Assembly (NCBI GenBank): GCA_963070105.1
Contig: OY718804.1
Location: 4,611,317-4,675,316 of the forward strand
DNA length: 64,000 bases
Direction: 5' to 3'
From: Litomosoides sigmodontis
Taxonomy: Eukaryota; Nematoda; Chromadorea; Rhabditida; Onchocercidae
Each line of letters begins with the position of its first letter. Position 1 is the first letter of the stretch. The translations under genes and the position numbers were made by a program. Below the pieces are notes generated by a model. The model was not told the origin of the DNA. It saw only the letters and a program-made list of their open reading frames with translations, and did no database searches. Of this stretch, positions 12,501 through 24,031 are shown piece after piece.

Positions 12501-12963
12501 TAGAAGACTGAAGTTGCATGGACAAACTCGACTCCTCCATTGCTCTCTCCCGCACAGTCGCTTCATCCTGCAAATTCATGCATATTAGCATGCCTGCAAA
12601 TAACCGCACCTCAATCGTTACAATGTGACATTTTCAGGAGGAAGTCAATTATCGGTCTAAACTTCTCTCTCTCTCTCTCTCTCTGCCTACCTTTTTTCTA
12701 GTTCCGTCCGCATTGTACATCCCCCATACAGCGAAGAGTCGTTCCAGGTTTCCGTTGCTGTAGTGCTGCGACGTTGTGCTATACTGAAATACTCTTGCGT
12801 TGTCACGTAAAAATTGCCGCAGGAATGGGGGAATAACGGAGGAAGGGAACGTTGCAACAATGGCAAGCGACTTGCTTTCGCAAGTCCATCGCTGCTTCTT
12901 ACCGAGTTTTCGAGAACTTTGTATTTTTTTGAATAAAATAGAGTTCACTGATTGCTCTCTCAT
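9552..12963 (-). CDS. ZSWIM3/FAR1-type zinc-binding domain gene, copy B (most intact copy)
   Basis: Exons read on the minus strand: possible first exon 12963-about 12690 ending in TRKK, 12567-about 12075, about 12041-11808, about 11755-11510 (a fused exon made by the internal duplication), about 11460-11280, 11202-11033, 10734-10555, 10388-10345, 10205-10094, 9970-9630 and 9593-9552. The zinc-binding domain is SFSEFEECFESYK, VVFHCAYYG, SGCEARLRL, HKEHKNH, with the same exon phases and lengths as copy A (170 and about 180 bp). The C-terminal exon has FLPNDISINEIR and ends QYVRGRARVLPPP. Two copies of the PIDLS motif lie upstream. B looks open to the end where A is interrupted, so it is the best candidate for the working gene. 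Its first exon differs from that of A. The exon 12567-12075 shows frame differences relative to A in its 3' part. A DNA-binding repressor role is an inference. Confidence 0.6.
11329..11636 (-). repeat. tandem unit 2 inside gene B
   Basis: Matches 11637-11956 at offsets of 308 to 320 bp; a 12-bp length difference lies near 11530. The unit carries a PIDLSTK exon segment, a 53-bp class intron and a segment encoding SSFAPEEQEEIRR. The junction reads through in frame, from APEEQEEIR into NCGDDEPIDLS. Confidence 0.85.
11596..11616 (-). other. second PxDLSxK motif (PIDLSTK) in gene B
   Basis: Reads P-I-D-L-S-T-K after an acidic CGDDE. It lies in the duplicated unit and is in frame with both neighbours, so a spliced B protein would carry two motifs. 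Matches the CtBP-binding consensus. Confidence 0.5.
11637..11956 (-). repeat. tandem unit 1 inside gene B
   Basis: Partner of 11329-11636. It holds the first PIDLSIK segment and the first APEEQEEIR segment. The close sequence match, including intron sequence, suggests a fairly recent duplication. Confidence 0.85.
11916..11936 (-). other. first PxDLSxK motif (PIDLSIK) in gene B
   Basis: Same seven residues as in copy A and the same acidic context (GDDEPIDLSIKS). Conservation between A and B, whose surrounding exons have diverged, suggests the motif is used. Confidence 0.55.
12662..12684. repeat. (CT)n microsatellite
   Basis: Eleven or so CT units, just downstream of the possible first exon of gene B, within its first intron. 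Confidence 0.9.
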
Positions 12964-15933
12964 TTGCTTTGTTTTTGATTAAGAAGAGGTAAAGATCATT
13001 GGTCAATTAATGCTGAGTAATAAATAAAATTTAGGAATTATTCCAGATGAAAGAAACGTTGTGCGTGAATTATAGGCAATTGCACAGATTACAGGGAACT
13101 TTAAAATTCTGAATTTTAGAATTTTGTCGATGTGGACATTTTAATAAATTTGCTTCAACAAATCTTAATTTTTTGTATCATCGAATTAATAGTGAATTTT
13201 AACAACGAAATTGCTGCAAATATTGCAAAACAGAATTTCCAAAGTTAAATATAAATAAGATTCGCAACAAAAAAGTCAGTTACGGTAAGCAAAAGAGTGT
13301 TGCAATACAACCGCCGCTTGCATTGACGCAAAGAGTGGTCAAGTGTGGTGGGCTATGCCTGTGAATGATGAGAGAAGAAGTGGAAAAAGTTAAAAGTTCG
13401 TGATATGTGATTGGATGGGGAGGGCGCATTGATGGAAATCATTAACGGATGGAAAATATGGCAGTTGAAAATTTTCTGGAAAAACAAGAAAATACTGCTA
13501 GAAGAAATTTAAACAATAATTATGGTTTGGTGGGGGGAGGGGGCGAGGCAGTGGTTAACTAGACAAAAATATTAAAATTAATTTCACTGATTTAAAGAAA
13601 TAAATTTCGTGAAGAAGAACACACTAAATGAGACAAGCCTATTTTGTATTTTATACAAATGCAATATTTGAATAAGAAATTTTTGTTCAAATGAACTATG
13701 CGAGTGACTTAACGTACAAAAATAATTAGTGATTACTTCTTTTAATGATTGACTGATAGCTAAAAGCTGAGGTCAGTTAGGCTAAGTCAAAAGAACTAAA
13801 GAAGGCCAAGGCAAGCAAACAATGAAGCAAAATTCTTCTTTTTCGATAGCTCGATGAGGGCAGTTGTTTGCGGCACAGCAAATTTGAGAGTTACGGTTTG
13901 CCACTCATTAAACTATCAGCTAAAATTTTGTTGATGAAATTCTCCATATTTAAAAATAGCAAAAGTGACTACAAATCGGCTAATGAAGTCGAAGTGATCA
14001 GTTTCTCACTCTCCCGGCTTCATTGAATTGTTTCAAGATTTAATTGTCGTTTGATGGTTATTTTGAATTTAAAGGGTAGAATGTGATGGGACAAATGTGG
14101 TTCTTGTCCGCTAGCCATTAATTTGACAAATCTTGAAAAGTCTATCGAAACAACCCACGTCGAATTTGTGAAATTGCATAAGGCAACTTCAGGCCCAACT
14201 GCAGCTCACCTTTTCTCTTAGATGCCCGATGCCATATATGTCCCAGTTCTCTCTGTCCACCTGAATTGAATGTAAGCAATAAGACCGTTGCAGAGAAGGA
14301 AAAGTTGCTGAACTCAGTTCAAAGTTCAAATTCCTTCCCTTAGAATTCAATCAATGGCTAGCCACGTTATCCTCCAACTAATAATTGTTATTACACTCCT
14401 CATTCAACTGCCATTGGTTGCACAAACTTTTGCATGGGTCATCCCAAATCTAATTAAGCATTCCCTTTCTGGCTAGCTGTTGTGCACGGCCATGTCATTC
14501 GCATTCTCAATTTATCCGTCACACTACGAGCAACAGAGAGAGGTAATCCTCGGATTAGCAAATTTTTTCACTGCACAATTGCCTATCGTAAATTATTTGC
14601 AGTTGATAAGTGCGTCTGCTTTGTTGGTCAATCAAGTGGTGCTCGTTGCACTTGCAAGCAAGCAGTTATCCACACGCGTACAAGCATAATTTCAGCCATT
14701 TCTTCCCAGTAATCTTTGCAAACTAAGACCACTCAGACGTGGCACTTTTTTTTGTTTGGATTAGCACCAAGTTAAAATCACATTTTCTGCGCCAAATTTG
14801 TCAAATTTAATTTGTTTTCCCACTTCTTTTTCACTGCTCCGCTCTATCCTAATGAGGAGGTGAAAGCTTGTCTTAATAAGCTCCAACGTTAAACTTTTCT
14901 TAAATAAAACTTTAACTTGAGCTATTTTGATGTAACGAAAGAAGAAAAATTTGTTTGGAATAAAGTGAGAAGTTATAATTAACAAGCGGTCAAGTGAACA
15001 GTGGCATAATTAACAAATGCGATGACGATTGCTCAAATAGCCATGTGACCTCTCCAACACAAAATTAAGTAATGATGATTGGCATGACACTTAGCAAGTA
15101 AACGGGATTAAGACTCTCATTAAATTCATTGTCAAATGAGTGCCGGCACAAGAAGAGGTGTGCGGTGAAAATTTCACCAGAGGTGTTGCTAAGAGGATAA
15201 TTTTGTTGTTAGAATCCGAGTTCTCATCGACAACTCTCTTTGTGTTGCAATTATCTTTTCATTTATCGCCTCGCTTTTCTCACGAGTTTTCATTTTTGGA
15301 TTGGCAAGCAAAAGAAAAGTTATTTCGCAATAACAAATTTATCCGTTCACTCATTCACTTGCGGCTCCTCAAATAGTATGAGAGCAATGAGATGGATGTC
15401 TTCCTGGACAGTTCGTAGGACACAAGACTTTCCTTGTGACCGACTGTTATTTGTCTATGAGTTTTGAAAATTGCTTAAAAGAGCAACAGATTTGCAATGC
15501 TAACTTTAATGACAAATTCCTCTCATTGGAATATATCAAAAATACGCACCGCCGAACACTACGAATTCTCATAAATTTCATTTAAGATTTGTATTTTATG
15601 CATTTAACTCAAAGCGTTAATAAAATACTTGAAAGTACGACGGTCTTACTTTCGGAACCAAAAAAAGATTAAAGAATGAACACACCGATAGAGCAACAGT
15701 CCGGTGAATTAAATTATGAATTTCAAAACACCTTCCCCAGTTAATTTGCGAAATAAATTCACAGACAGAGATACTTCCGTAATTCACTTTTCCCTAATAG
15801 TTCCATCAAATCAAAAAAAGTGATCACTAAATACGTGCATGTCATGCAGTGAAATTCAATCGGTGAAAAAAACAATAACTTCCTGATGGATTAAATCATT
15901 TCAAATTTCTCTTAAAGAAATTATTCTAAGTGT
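12964..15933. other. gene-poor spacer inside the inverted duplication
   Basis: About 3 kb of AT-rich sequence. Small ORFs (14480-14712, 15140-15467) lack splice context and family match. I see nothing I can name. Confidence 0.5.
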
Positions 15934-16800
15934 CAGCTAGTTGTTTTCCAGCTTTGATGAATTCGAAGAGTGTTTGGAAGCGTATAAAGTTGCGTGGAAT
16001 TATCCGTTTCGAAGAGCTAGTTCTGAGTATCTCCGGGACGGCGAAGGACGAGTGATTACTCGCTTTAAATATAAATACGTAGTATTTCACTGTGCCCACT
16101 ATGGACTTCCGCGTAAAAGAGGTCACGTTTCATTTTTTCGTACCGTTCTCTGCAACAGTTTCTCAGAAGTCTCACGCTACGCCATTTTTCCACGTTTCCT
16201 GTGGAAGTGTAAACGCCATTGCTCTAGTCATTCCTATGCGAAAGAGCAAAACTGTTCGTTCTTCCAGGTGACGGTAAACGTCCAAATCAGAATTATCTTC
16301 CGCTGGGTTGTGAAGCGAGATTTCGTTTGAATTCCGACACAACGAATGGCTATCTTCGAATTTCATCTTTCCATAAAGAGCACAAAAATCACAGCAGCAC
16401 CGAGGAAGACTATTTGCGCGTTGTAAAGAAAAAGAGGCGGAATGTCACCGGTAAGTTTATGAATTTCAAAATCGATTACAAAGTAAGTTATGGTAGATTT
16501 GCAGTTGGTCAATCAATGATTGTGGAAGAGGAAACAGGCAGGTCCAAGCTCCTTAAGCTCTCGTAGGCATGCGTCACTAGAATGTAAGGACACGTGATAG
16601 GGCAAAATCATTACGTTATTTCAGAGGAAACAATACAGAGATGTGACGATGGTGAGGAGAGAGTGGCGTGCGTGAGAGAAGTCACATGCGCCAGAAAACA
16701 CGGAGAACAGAGCAGCTCACGTTGTTTTATCCCCGAGAATTTCTTCCATCCAAATTTCGTCCCAAGGAAACTCTGCCTTTATGCCAGTTATTCAATCAGT
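15934..16800 (+). repeat. direct segmental repeat, copy in pseudogene C
   Basis: Partner of 2457-3328. Begins at CAGCTAGTTG just upstream of the splice acceptor of the first zinc-binding exon and lacks all upstream exons of gene A. Confidence 0.9.
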
Positions 16801-17400
16801 GGAAGTTAGCTCCCACGGCATTTCTTATGACGTTCAGCTAATGCACTATAGCCAGTCATATTTTACTGAACAGTGCGTCCGTAAAGACCCACAGGTATTT
16901 TTTGCACCTGACCACCTATAAATTCCCATTATCTATTGAATCCTCTAAATTGTAGGCGATGACCCTCCAAAAGAACTGCACACACACCGTGTGTGGCGCT
17001 GATTGGCATTTTCGGATTGGTTACTATACACAGATGTTACGGTATAATTATTGCTCCAAGGATAAGAGGAGAGATGCTAATTCCAGGCTTGCTGCTCGAT
17101 GGCATTTCAAAAATAACGTAAAACAAGTTCGACAGAGATATTCAGCATGCGATTAGGTTTACTAAGAGAAGAAAAAGTGAAGTGGAGAGTAATGACTGTT
17201 ATTTAATTCAATCTTTAACGTCGTCGTGCCGAGCATTCTTACCATCTTTATTTTGAGAATGTTATGCAGAGAGATACGACCAGATTTTAGCGTCAATTAT
17301 CACGCGCTTTTTTCTTCTATTTCGAAATTGAATTCTCAGTGACCGTTGATGGCCTATAGCTGATAACAGTGCCCACTGATCCGAGGAATGTGCCACAAGG
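15934..17400 (+). pseudogene. ZSWIM3/FAR1-type family copy C, 5'-truncated pseudogene
   Basis: Contains both zinc-binding exons (about 15952-16121 and 16268-16450) identical to copy A. The exon equivalent to 3151-3332 of A has lost two bases (CACAAATG in A, CACATG here), which shifts the frame and leads to a stop. The exon equivalent to 3398-3512 of A is missing. The rest (about 16850-17400) is strongly decayed but still alignable with 3580-4180 of A, for example the region around GACCAGATTTTAGCG near 17278. No PIDLS exon lies upstream. It is unlikely to encode a full protein. Confidence 0.75.
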
Positions 17401-20400
17401 CTGAAATACAACGGTCGTTGGATGATCGATGTATATGTAAATAATATATATTAGACACTTCTACAGAAGTCTTCTAGACAAAATACGCCGCTTTTGCACA
17501 ACGCTTTAAATAAAATTCCTTCTAGACATTCTACCACATTCTCCTTCACTCCAAATTTGAAGTGCAAATTATTCTTTAATAAAAAACCTTCTTGCGCACG
17601 TCATTACGTCACTACATCAATGATCTACTAATTGCCCAAGTCTGTACACCTAATTAGTCTGAGTTGATAGCGAGTCAGCAATTCAAATTTAGTACTTACA
17701 GGGCTGATTCCAGCAAACGCTAAACCTATTTCCCTCTGACCACCACTTATGCATTTCAGTACTTTTTGTGCTTCTGCTGCTCTATTCCTAAGAACGATTG
17801 AATTGTAAATTGTGTTATGTCACATTGTAATGATGTTGACCTTAATATGTGCAACTCAGTGATCTGTCACATAGTCGACCTGTTTACTCTGTAAAGTAAG
17901 TAACTAAAAATAAATTTCTTTCTTCCACTTCGTAATATTTGGAATACCCAACATTTCCGTCAATGAAAGAGTGAAAGTGTGCAGGCATTAATCTTATTAA
18001 AGTTTACTTAGTAAAAATAAGTAAGTATTACGAGGACATTTCAGGCAGACAATACCTTCCATGAAGAAATTCTCAATAAGATGCTGTACTTGAGAAAAGA
18101 AAAGATGACGGAATGACTGCTAGCGAAATGCGAAATGGAAATAAGAGTTCGCGGTGCAGGAAATATGGATATTATCATCCAAATAAATTTCATTTCCTTC
18201 CGGAATTACTTGATCACACCGGAAGATTCGTCGTTTTGAATTTGGAAAATTTTAGTCACCAAAATTCGACATTAATTGATAGTGGAAATCCACCATTAAC
18301 TTAGTGATGTTTTGCGATTTTGTATTTTACTTTGTTTGAATTAATAAATTAGCTTTGAAGAAAGGATAGAGTTTTTGTTGAGAAATTTTTTTTTTTAAAA
18401 AAATAACACTTTAAAAGAAGTATGATGAGCATTACGAGACTATCAGACTGAACGGAAGTAAGCATTCTACAATAAACGGAATACTGTTAGCACAGGAAGC
18501 CAAGCTCGGCATGGGCTCGGCAACTTTCATAATTCTCATCAAGAAAAAACATGACTTTAAGAGTTTAACTTTTACATTGAAAGAAGCGTAAGAGGCGAAA
18601 AGTAGATCAACGTTCAGTGGTCAATACACATTTTGCCTCCAAACAGAGTGGACACGTAGGGGCTTTGATCGCTTTCCACTTCCTGCCTACTTACTCAAAT
18701 TGTTTTTCACCTTTTGCCCACCTCCTCCTCAAACTTCCACTCACACTTTTTTTCTTTTTCACAAATTTCTTTCTTTGTTAGACTGGCGATTCCATCAGTC
18801 ATATGTGACCATCGCACATTGTTACTTGACCTTTGAGATTTGCAACCGAGAGGGACGCTAGCCGATTAGATCGATGAAATGCTATGCTATGCTGGACTTA
18901 TTCGTATTTTCTCAACAAAACATTAAAAAACATTAAAAAACAATAACTTAAATATGCTGCATAAAGTGTTTCACTGAAAGAGAAGAATCGACGAAGCGTT
19001 GCAATTAATATTTAAATCGTTTTTTTTTTTGGGAGACATTTTCTCCTTTTTCTTCAAGTTGTAAATTCAGAATTTGTTGAAATGCTAAGTGTATGCTAGC
19101 AGTTCTTTGAATTAAGCAAAAGAGAAAAAGCTAACCTTTGCTTTGACGGATTAATTAGCAGGGAAAAATCTACCCGAAAGCTTACGTGCCGAGCAATGGC
19201 TTCTCCTTGAATCTAATCTATCTCACTCGATTAGACATCAATAATTTTTGCTACAACTCCACTTCATTCCCTCTTCCTTTGATGGTTTCAAAAAAAAAAC
19301 CTGACTACCGTTTCGATGATATTATATATTATCTACGCAAATGTTTCCACCGGCTGCATTGTCTCATTGGTCACTGAGCGCACTGACCGCTACGCGTCAC
19401 TAACCACTTGTCACTGTAAATGTGAGCTATTGTGAGAACGCTATTTTTGCAATTCATAATTCATCCTTTTTATTATTTATTTAATTGAAATTACAGTGCT
19501 TTTATTCAAATCGACATTGCCATATAGCGTGTCCAAATGTTTATTTCGATAAAACTGTAAAATTGAAATTGAAGTTTTTTGTTTTTTTAATTTTTCATAA
19601 TCATCGGAAATTGTTTGAATGGGTAGAAATACTTCGAAAACCCACTTATTTCTCATAATCAGCTTGATCAATTTGGAAAGATCAACGATTTTACTTGCAT
19701 TATACTAAAAAAAGGATATTAAGCTTCTCAAATGCCCTCAGTGAAAATGAAGAATTGGCAATCTCAAAGAATTAGCAAAAAATTAGCAATCAGAAATTAG
19801 CAACGAGCAAAACTTCTGATGAGGAAATTAACAATGACATTTCAGAAGGTATTTTTTCGGGGAATGAATTAGAAAGAAATCCATTCCCATTGAATTTTTT
19901 AAAGATGATATTCCACGTTCATCAGAAAGCGTCGTTGATCGGACCACTGAATTGGCAGTTTCATTTTTTTTGTGTTTTATTTTTGCAAGCGATAGAATTA
20001 GTGGAGAAATTCACCTTCCGTTAGTTACCAAATTTGCATAGTCCCATTCAGCTCATCCAAGCAGATTTTTTTTTTAAGTGGAACTCAGCGCTAAAATTGT
20101 ACGGAAATTTCTGACGGCGATCGATTAGGTGGAGTGTTTTTCAAAAATTTGGAGCACTGCGACGGAATCAGCCATGTAAGATGAAACATTAAGAGTTATC
20201 AAAGCAAAATCTACTGAACAGGACTTCGAAGATGAAAGCGACCGATGAAACAGTTGCTTTAAAGATCGCCGCGAAACAGCATTTCTGTAGTTGAAAACGG
20301 GGGACAAGTCTTCGCAAGATACGAGCTCTCATTAGCGGACGTGAAGGTCAAACAATGTCGCTGATAACGCATATCAGTTAATTAGCACTACGTGGATTCG

Positions 20401-20567
20401 TCGATCGAGTAATGTCAGTAAAGTAATGAAGCCGTGAAACGTATTTCCCTTCGATTTTTCTTCTACGTTGTTTTCTTCAGTAATTTGTGCAACAAATCAA
20501 TTGTCACTTAAATTGGAATGAAAATTTCAAGAACATCGATACTTGTAATGAGTGACGTCAGCAAGGA
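17401..20567. other. gene-poor spacer before inverted arm 2
   Basis: AT-rich with several A/T runs (18389, 19020, 20065). ORFs at 18113, 19186 and 19477-19671 show no family match or convincing splice sites. Nothing nameable seen. Confidence 0.5.
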
Positions 20568-23500
20568 GAAGTTAGTGATTGGCTGTGTGCGATAGATGTT
20601 CAGTGCCAAATTTGCATATTTCCACTGAATTCGTCTGAACAAGCAAGCATATCTGCTGAAATGGTATGCAAATTTTTTGCATTCCATCAACGGGCATTTC
20701 TCGCATGTCTTTCTGTTCGGCGGTGCGGTTGGCATTTGGTTTGTTCTGCTCAATTGATTGACCGGTACATTCGGCAGCGAGTGACCACCCATCGGGGGAA
20801 TTCAGCGATCAGACCTATTGAATTTCCGTCTAGGAGAGACCCACCCTAACCCTTGAAGAAGATTTCTTTCGTGAATTACTAGGATGAGTGAATGAAGTGA
20901 AATTGTGCGTGACGTCAGTTTTATCCGTTAAATTGAAGTAACAACATTCGCCTCGATCAGTAACTGATCGAGTGGCTTTCGTGAAGGAATATGTACACGG
21001 AAGTGAAGGAATTGATCAACTTCTTGGCCATTTACATGCATCACCGAATTCCACGTCGTCGGGTAAAATTAAATTAATTTTCTCTTTGCTTTGTTCACGA
21101 CCGCTTAAATTAGCAAGTGATATAATTCAGATTTGCTTATTTATGGAAAGTTACGGCAACCATCTCGCCGGGAGATTTGCCGAGAATTGGAAGTTGGAGG
21201 AACCGAAATGTGGTGAGTTGGGTAATCGCAATTTGAAAGTAGCAGCAAGTGAGGCTTGCAGCATAAATGCAAATGCGTGTTTGGCTGGATGGCCGAATGC
21301 GATCGGTTGAAGGAAGCAGCCGCGGTTGGAAACTTCGACTTTGACGTTTCCGTCCGTCAGTTTGAAACCTTTCCGTATATTCAGGAGAAAGTGAGCGAAC
21401 ATTGGTGATTAAAATGGGGAACTGTCTGAACGAATCTTTCTCCACAATCGCGACAAGCATTGGGATCGTTGAGAAAGATCTCGCAGGATGTTTTCCATGT
21501 TTGTTTCGTTTAATTCGCTTCTTCTAATTTCAAATTTCTAATTTTTGAAAAGTGCACGTCTTGAAGCACCAATGTTTCTTTACTGCAACCCGGGCGAGGT
21601 GCAATGTCGAGTTGTGAACTACGCGCAAATAATCACTGTTTGGACGGGAGATGTTAACGCCGATGTAAATTACACGTCCGTACCGGCTGGCATTGCCTCC
21701 CACTGCGACACTCCGAACGCACTCGACAACGTTCTAGGTGGCAACAACTGCAATCATTTGAGTGAAGCAAGTTAGTCAGTCTATCAGAATGTTTTTTTCC
21801 AGCTGATGATTGATTTGGTAGTCGGCTAGACCGGAAGATTTCCGTCCTGAAAATTTTTATTTGTGATAAAGGAATCGGGTGACGAAATAACAGGTGTGAA
21901 GAGAGACGGAAGAGATTTCAACTTTTCCAGATCATAATTATTTGGTTTCGAAGGGCAAGGAATTGAGATCAGAACGGTCTATCCCTCTACAGCTGGTCAG
22001 CTTGATGGATGATTCTGCTTCTCACTTGCTTCAGAGTGGCTGCTTCCTCGAAAGTAAGGTGAGGAAGGCTTCAAGTTTGCAAAAGCAATGAGAGAGAGAC
22101 GATATTACGGAGAGCAGCAAATACTGTATGACTGTCGAGCACTTTGCTTATTTCCTACTGTAAAAGTTAGCTAGGGCACTCTCACTCACGTATCAAGCGT
22201 CCTTCGTTGAAACCAAACCACAGAACGTGCGTAGAAGCTGCGCGGCAGTTTTTTATCTAAAATCTTCCAGGTACCGCCTTTTCTTTTTTGTTACACAACA
22301 AAAGAAAATTCTACGTTTACGGCACGTTCATTTGCGGATACACGTTTCGGCTCTCATCGATTACGTCCCGATCATCAAGCGATGCGACGGATTCAGAAGT
22401 CTGCCGCATTTTTGGCTATGGCCAGCGACAATGTTCCATTAGGTAATTTCGCACTTTCTCTACCAAATCTAATTGCTTGCGTATTTACGTTTGCATTCAA
22501 ATTTCAGGCAGAGATGAGGAGAGTGCTCAATGCGCCATAAATCCCACGCGGAATAGCTGTAAGAATTGTCGTGTATTTCGTACTGTGCTCAGTCGCCATC
22601 TCCTTTAACCGCCGTTTCCAATTTCAGTTCACGACAACCATCCGTGCGGAAAGAGCAGTTTTCCCTCAACGACAGCTCCACCTCTTCCGCTGACATCACC
22701 AATGGCGGCAAACGCTTCAATTGGACAAGGAACCTGCGACGTAACCGTAAGAAATTTGCAAGGCATTCCAATTAGCGCTGAGATAAATGAGTTGTTGCAG
22801 AGTTCAGTGAAAGCACCTGCCAGTGCGCTCAATGAAGCGGTAGTGTCGAATGAGTGCGGGCGCTTCTTGCCAAAGCCGTCCTTTTCTAATTCACAGCCGG
22901 AATTCAACGGGAGGGATACCGGATATGCCGCTAATCAATTTTATCCCTTCGCTACAGCCATGGGAACCGATAATGACTTCAATCCGTGGAATTATCCCGC
23001 TGCAGCACGTGGCAGGAATTCGGTATGACAGACACCGTTCACATTATCTGATTTTCTTCTAGAACGTCCGCTCGATTCGGTGTTTCGAATTCGTTAAGAA
23101 TTAAATTACAGGATGAGCGTGCAACGTGCGATGAGCGTGGTAATTTCAGTCTCGCTTATCCGTGCTACTCTGAGACGTCACCTAACAATAACTACAGCTT
23201 GTATTCATTTGAAACAGGCGGAATTTGGCATTACAACCTCGGTAACAATGACAGTGTAATTTTTAGAAGAAATTTCTCGGAAGGTTTTTATTTCCGTAAT
23301 TCTTTGCATTCTCAGATCAGCAAGATGCTACTGGTCCACGTCGTACGAATCAAAATGAACCGATTTCTAAGACTTTGTCAGTATTATCGCTTTGCAACGT
23401 GGACCACATGCCATCCGAAAATTCGGAGAAACAGATCCGTTACGTCAGTCCACTTTTTCAACGTCATTCATTGCCAAATTGAGAAAATAGCTGCTAATTG

Positions 23501-24031
23501 TTTTTCTTAATAATTGCAATAGAAGTTGACGTGATGCTTTTAGTCAGCGTCAAATAATTCGGATATCACTCAGCTTCAGTACGATGTCAGACGTATGTCA
23601 GTTTCCGACGTTGCCGTACCGAAATCGCCAACAGTCGCCTCACGCCACACCAAAACGTGTTGAACTTTCCAAAGTGTTTTTCAGAAGAAATGAAATTGTA
23701 CCGCTTTTTTCCTTCGAATTCTGCCACAAATTTAATTAGTCGGTGAATGTCTCTCTTCAAATTCTTTGACAATTTTTCTTTTGTATCGCTGGATTATTTG
23801 AATATTAATTTTATTTATTTATGTGACGAGTGATTTCACTGTTACTGCAATAAGCGCTTCTCTCCTACGTATTCTGTTTGCTAGCACATTTATTCATAAA
23901 CGTTGCTTAATTGCTCTTTTGGCATCAAAAACGGTTACGGCGTGACGAAAAACGACTTAACGTCCAGGAAGCAAACTTAGTCTCATCCAACGTTGCTCGC
24001 AAACCGTCGCAATCATAACAGACGCGTAACA
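20568..24031 (-). repeat. arm 2 of a 3464-bp inverted duplication
   Basis: Reverse complement of 5229-8692 (see arm 1). The two arms are separated by 11,875 bp that contain gene B and pseudogene C. The sequence outside 24031 (gattgactt) does not match that outside 5229. Confidence 0.95.
20943..23482 (+). CDS. SUEL-lectin-like multi-exon gene, copy in arm 2
   Basis: Exons with matching phases: about 20943-21062, 21131-21212, 21262-21305, from 21385, about 21553-21770, 22271-22442, 22512-22558, 22628-23022, 23112-23241 and 23316-23482 (TGA). The exon at 21553 contains YCNPGEVQCRVVNYAQI and later HCDTPNALDNVLGGNNC; the exon at 22271 ends in EVCRIFGYGQRQC, followed after splicing by HDNHPCGKSS. 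This spacing of cysteines, with C-P-G near the start and C-x-G-x-x-C motifs, resembles galactose/rhamnose-binding SUEL lectin domains such as those of EVA-1 and latrophilin. The long 3' part is Ser/Asn/Pro-rich with no membrane helix. The first exon and signal peptide were not found and may lie outside the duplicated segment. The family call is tentative; the exon chain to the stop is the stronger part. Confidence 0.45.

Noticed and set aside
22512..22610. Nuclear-receptor second zinc finger (CAINPTRNSCKNCR)
   Set aside because: The second half is the first part of an intron: the donor AGCT|GTAAGA and acceptor at 22628 keep a long open frame, whereas reading through meets a stop quickly. No first finger is present upstream.
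5229..24031. The inverted arms as terminal inverted repeats of a giant DNA transposon (Maverick/Polinton or foldback type)
   Set aside because: No target-site duplication: the flank left of 5229 (aaataaat) does not match that right of 24031 (gattgact). No polymerase, integrase or capsid frames lie in the core, and the arms carry an intron-bearing gene. A segmental inverted duplication fits better.
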